Below are positions 4,944 to 5,296 of a stretch of DNA of 5,296 nt, one piece after another (within the stretch, counting starts at the first letter, position 1; each line of letters begins with the position of its first letter). The DNA comes from Burkholderiales bacterium UBA4615. Its GTDB lineage: Bacteria; Pseudomonadota; Gammaproteobacteria; Burkholderiales; Burkholderiaceae_E. Under the pieces are notes generated by a model. The model was given only the letters and a program-made list of their open reading frames with translations. It was not told the origin of the DNA and made no database searches. The position numbers were made by a program, and so were the translations under genes. The stretch covers positions 1 to 5,296 of the forward strand of contig DGIT01000098.1 of assembly GCA_002386465.1 (NCBI GenBank), written 5' to 3'.

Positions 4944-5296
4944 ATGCCCTGGACCCGTGACGACATGGCTGCGCGCGCAGCGCGAGAGCTGAAAAACGGT
5001 TTTTACGTCAACCTCGGCATCGGCCTGCCGACGCTGGTGGCCAATCATGTGCCTGCAGACATGGAGGTCTGGCTGCAGTCGGAAAACGGGTTGCTGGGCA
5101 TTGGCCCCTTCCCGACCGAAGACGAGGTCGATCCCGACATGATCAACGCCGGCAAGCAGACCGTGACCACGCTGCCGGGCTCCTCGATCTTTGCATCGGC
5201 CGATTCTTTCGGGATGATCCGCGCCGGCAAGATCAACCTGGCTATCCTGGGGGCGATGCAGGTCTCCGAGCGTGGCGATCTGGCCAACTGGATGAT
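4944..5296 (+). CDS. 3-oxoacid CoA-transferase, subunit B (SCOT/AtoA/PcaJ-like), partial
   Basis: This is the N-terminal part of the B (beta) subunit, the partner that carries the catalytic glutamate of the CoA-transferase. 117 complete codons are visible before the right edge; family members are about 210-220 residues, so roughly half is present. The start MPWTRDDMAARAARELKNG leads into YVNLGIGLPTLVANHVP (21-37). The family signature LQSENGLLGIGPFP follows at 44-57, in which Glu47 of SENG is the expected nucleophile that forms the glutamyl-CoA thioester. Further typical segments are DPDMINAGKQTVTTLPGSSIF (63-83), SADSFGMIRAGKINLAILGAMQVS (85-108) and GDLANWM at the edge. Nothing is broken in the visible part. 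It directly follows subunit A with a Shine-Dalgarno that overlaps the A stop codon, so the two form one translational unit. Acetoacetate or 3-oxoadipate is the likely acceptor, as for subunit A. Confidence 0.95.
   Translation, partial: MPWTRDDMAARAARELKNGFYVNLGIGLPTLVANHVPADMEVWLQSENGLLGIGPFPTEDEVDPDMINAGKQTVTTLPGSSIFASADSFGMIRAGKINLAILGAMQVSERGDLANWM

Overview
The window looks like ordinary chromosomal DNA from a GC-rich proteobacterium. The protein sequences resemble Betaproteobacteria, probably Burkholderiales of an Alcaligenaceae-like kind. That placement is my judgement from the PyrG N-terminus, the DUF3422 protein, the SDR and the bacterial-type ETF-QO; no search was run. I see no tRNA, rRNA, CRISPR array, insertion sequence, phage gene or clear sign of recent transfer.

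Layout from left to right. Positions 1-96 (minus) hold the first 32 codons of pyrG (CTP synthase), which continues off the left edge. A 213-base divergent gap follows, with a perfect TATAAT facing pyrG and a 12-base palindrome. Next is a DUF3422 membrane-anchored protein of unknown function (310-1593, plus). It converges, across only 19 bases, on a classical short-chain dehydrogenase/reductase (1613-2395, minus). A second divergent gap (2396-2533) carries three GCAT-type palindromes whose centres lie 10 and 20 bp apart. This is the most interesting non-coding structure in the window.

The right half is one co-directional plus-strand cluster. It holds ETF-ubiquinone oxidoreductase (2534-4183), then the A subunit (4232-4933) and the N-terminal half of the B subunit (4944 to the right edge) of a 3-oxoacid CoA-transferase of the SCOT/AtoDA/PcaIJ class. 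A and B are separated by 10 bases, and the Shine-Dalgarno of B overlaps the stop codon of A.

How the genes may work together. ETF-QO passes electrons from acyl-CoA dehydrogenases, via ETF, to ubiquinone. The CoA-transferase activates a 3-oxoacid such as acetoacetate or 3-oxoadipate using succinyl-CoA. Together they suggest a catabolic module for fatty, keto or branched-chain acids, with the divergent NADP-type SDR as a possible reductase or dehydrogenase partner. The link is inferred from adjacency only. pyrG and the DUF3422 gene appear to be unrelated housekeeping neighbours.

I found no convincing undescribed system. The points worth checking are the phased palindromes, the pyrG promoter and leader, the hairpin between ETF-QO and the CoA-transferase, and the uncharacterised DUF3422 protein.
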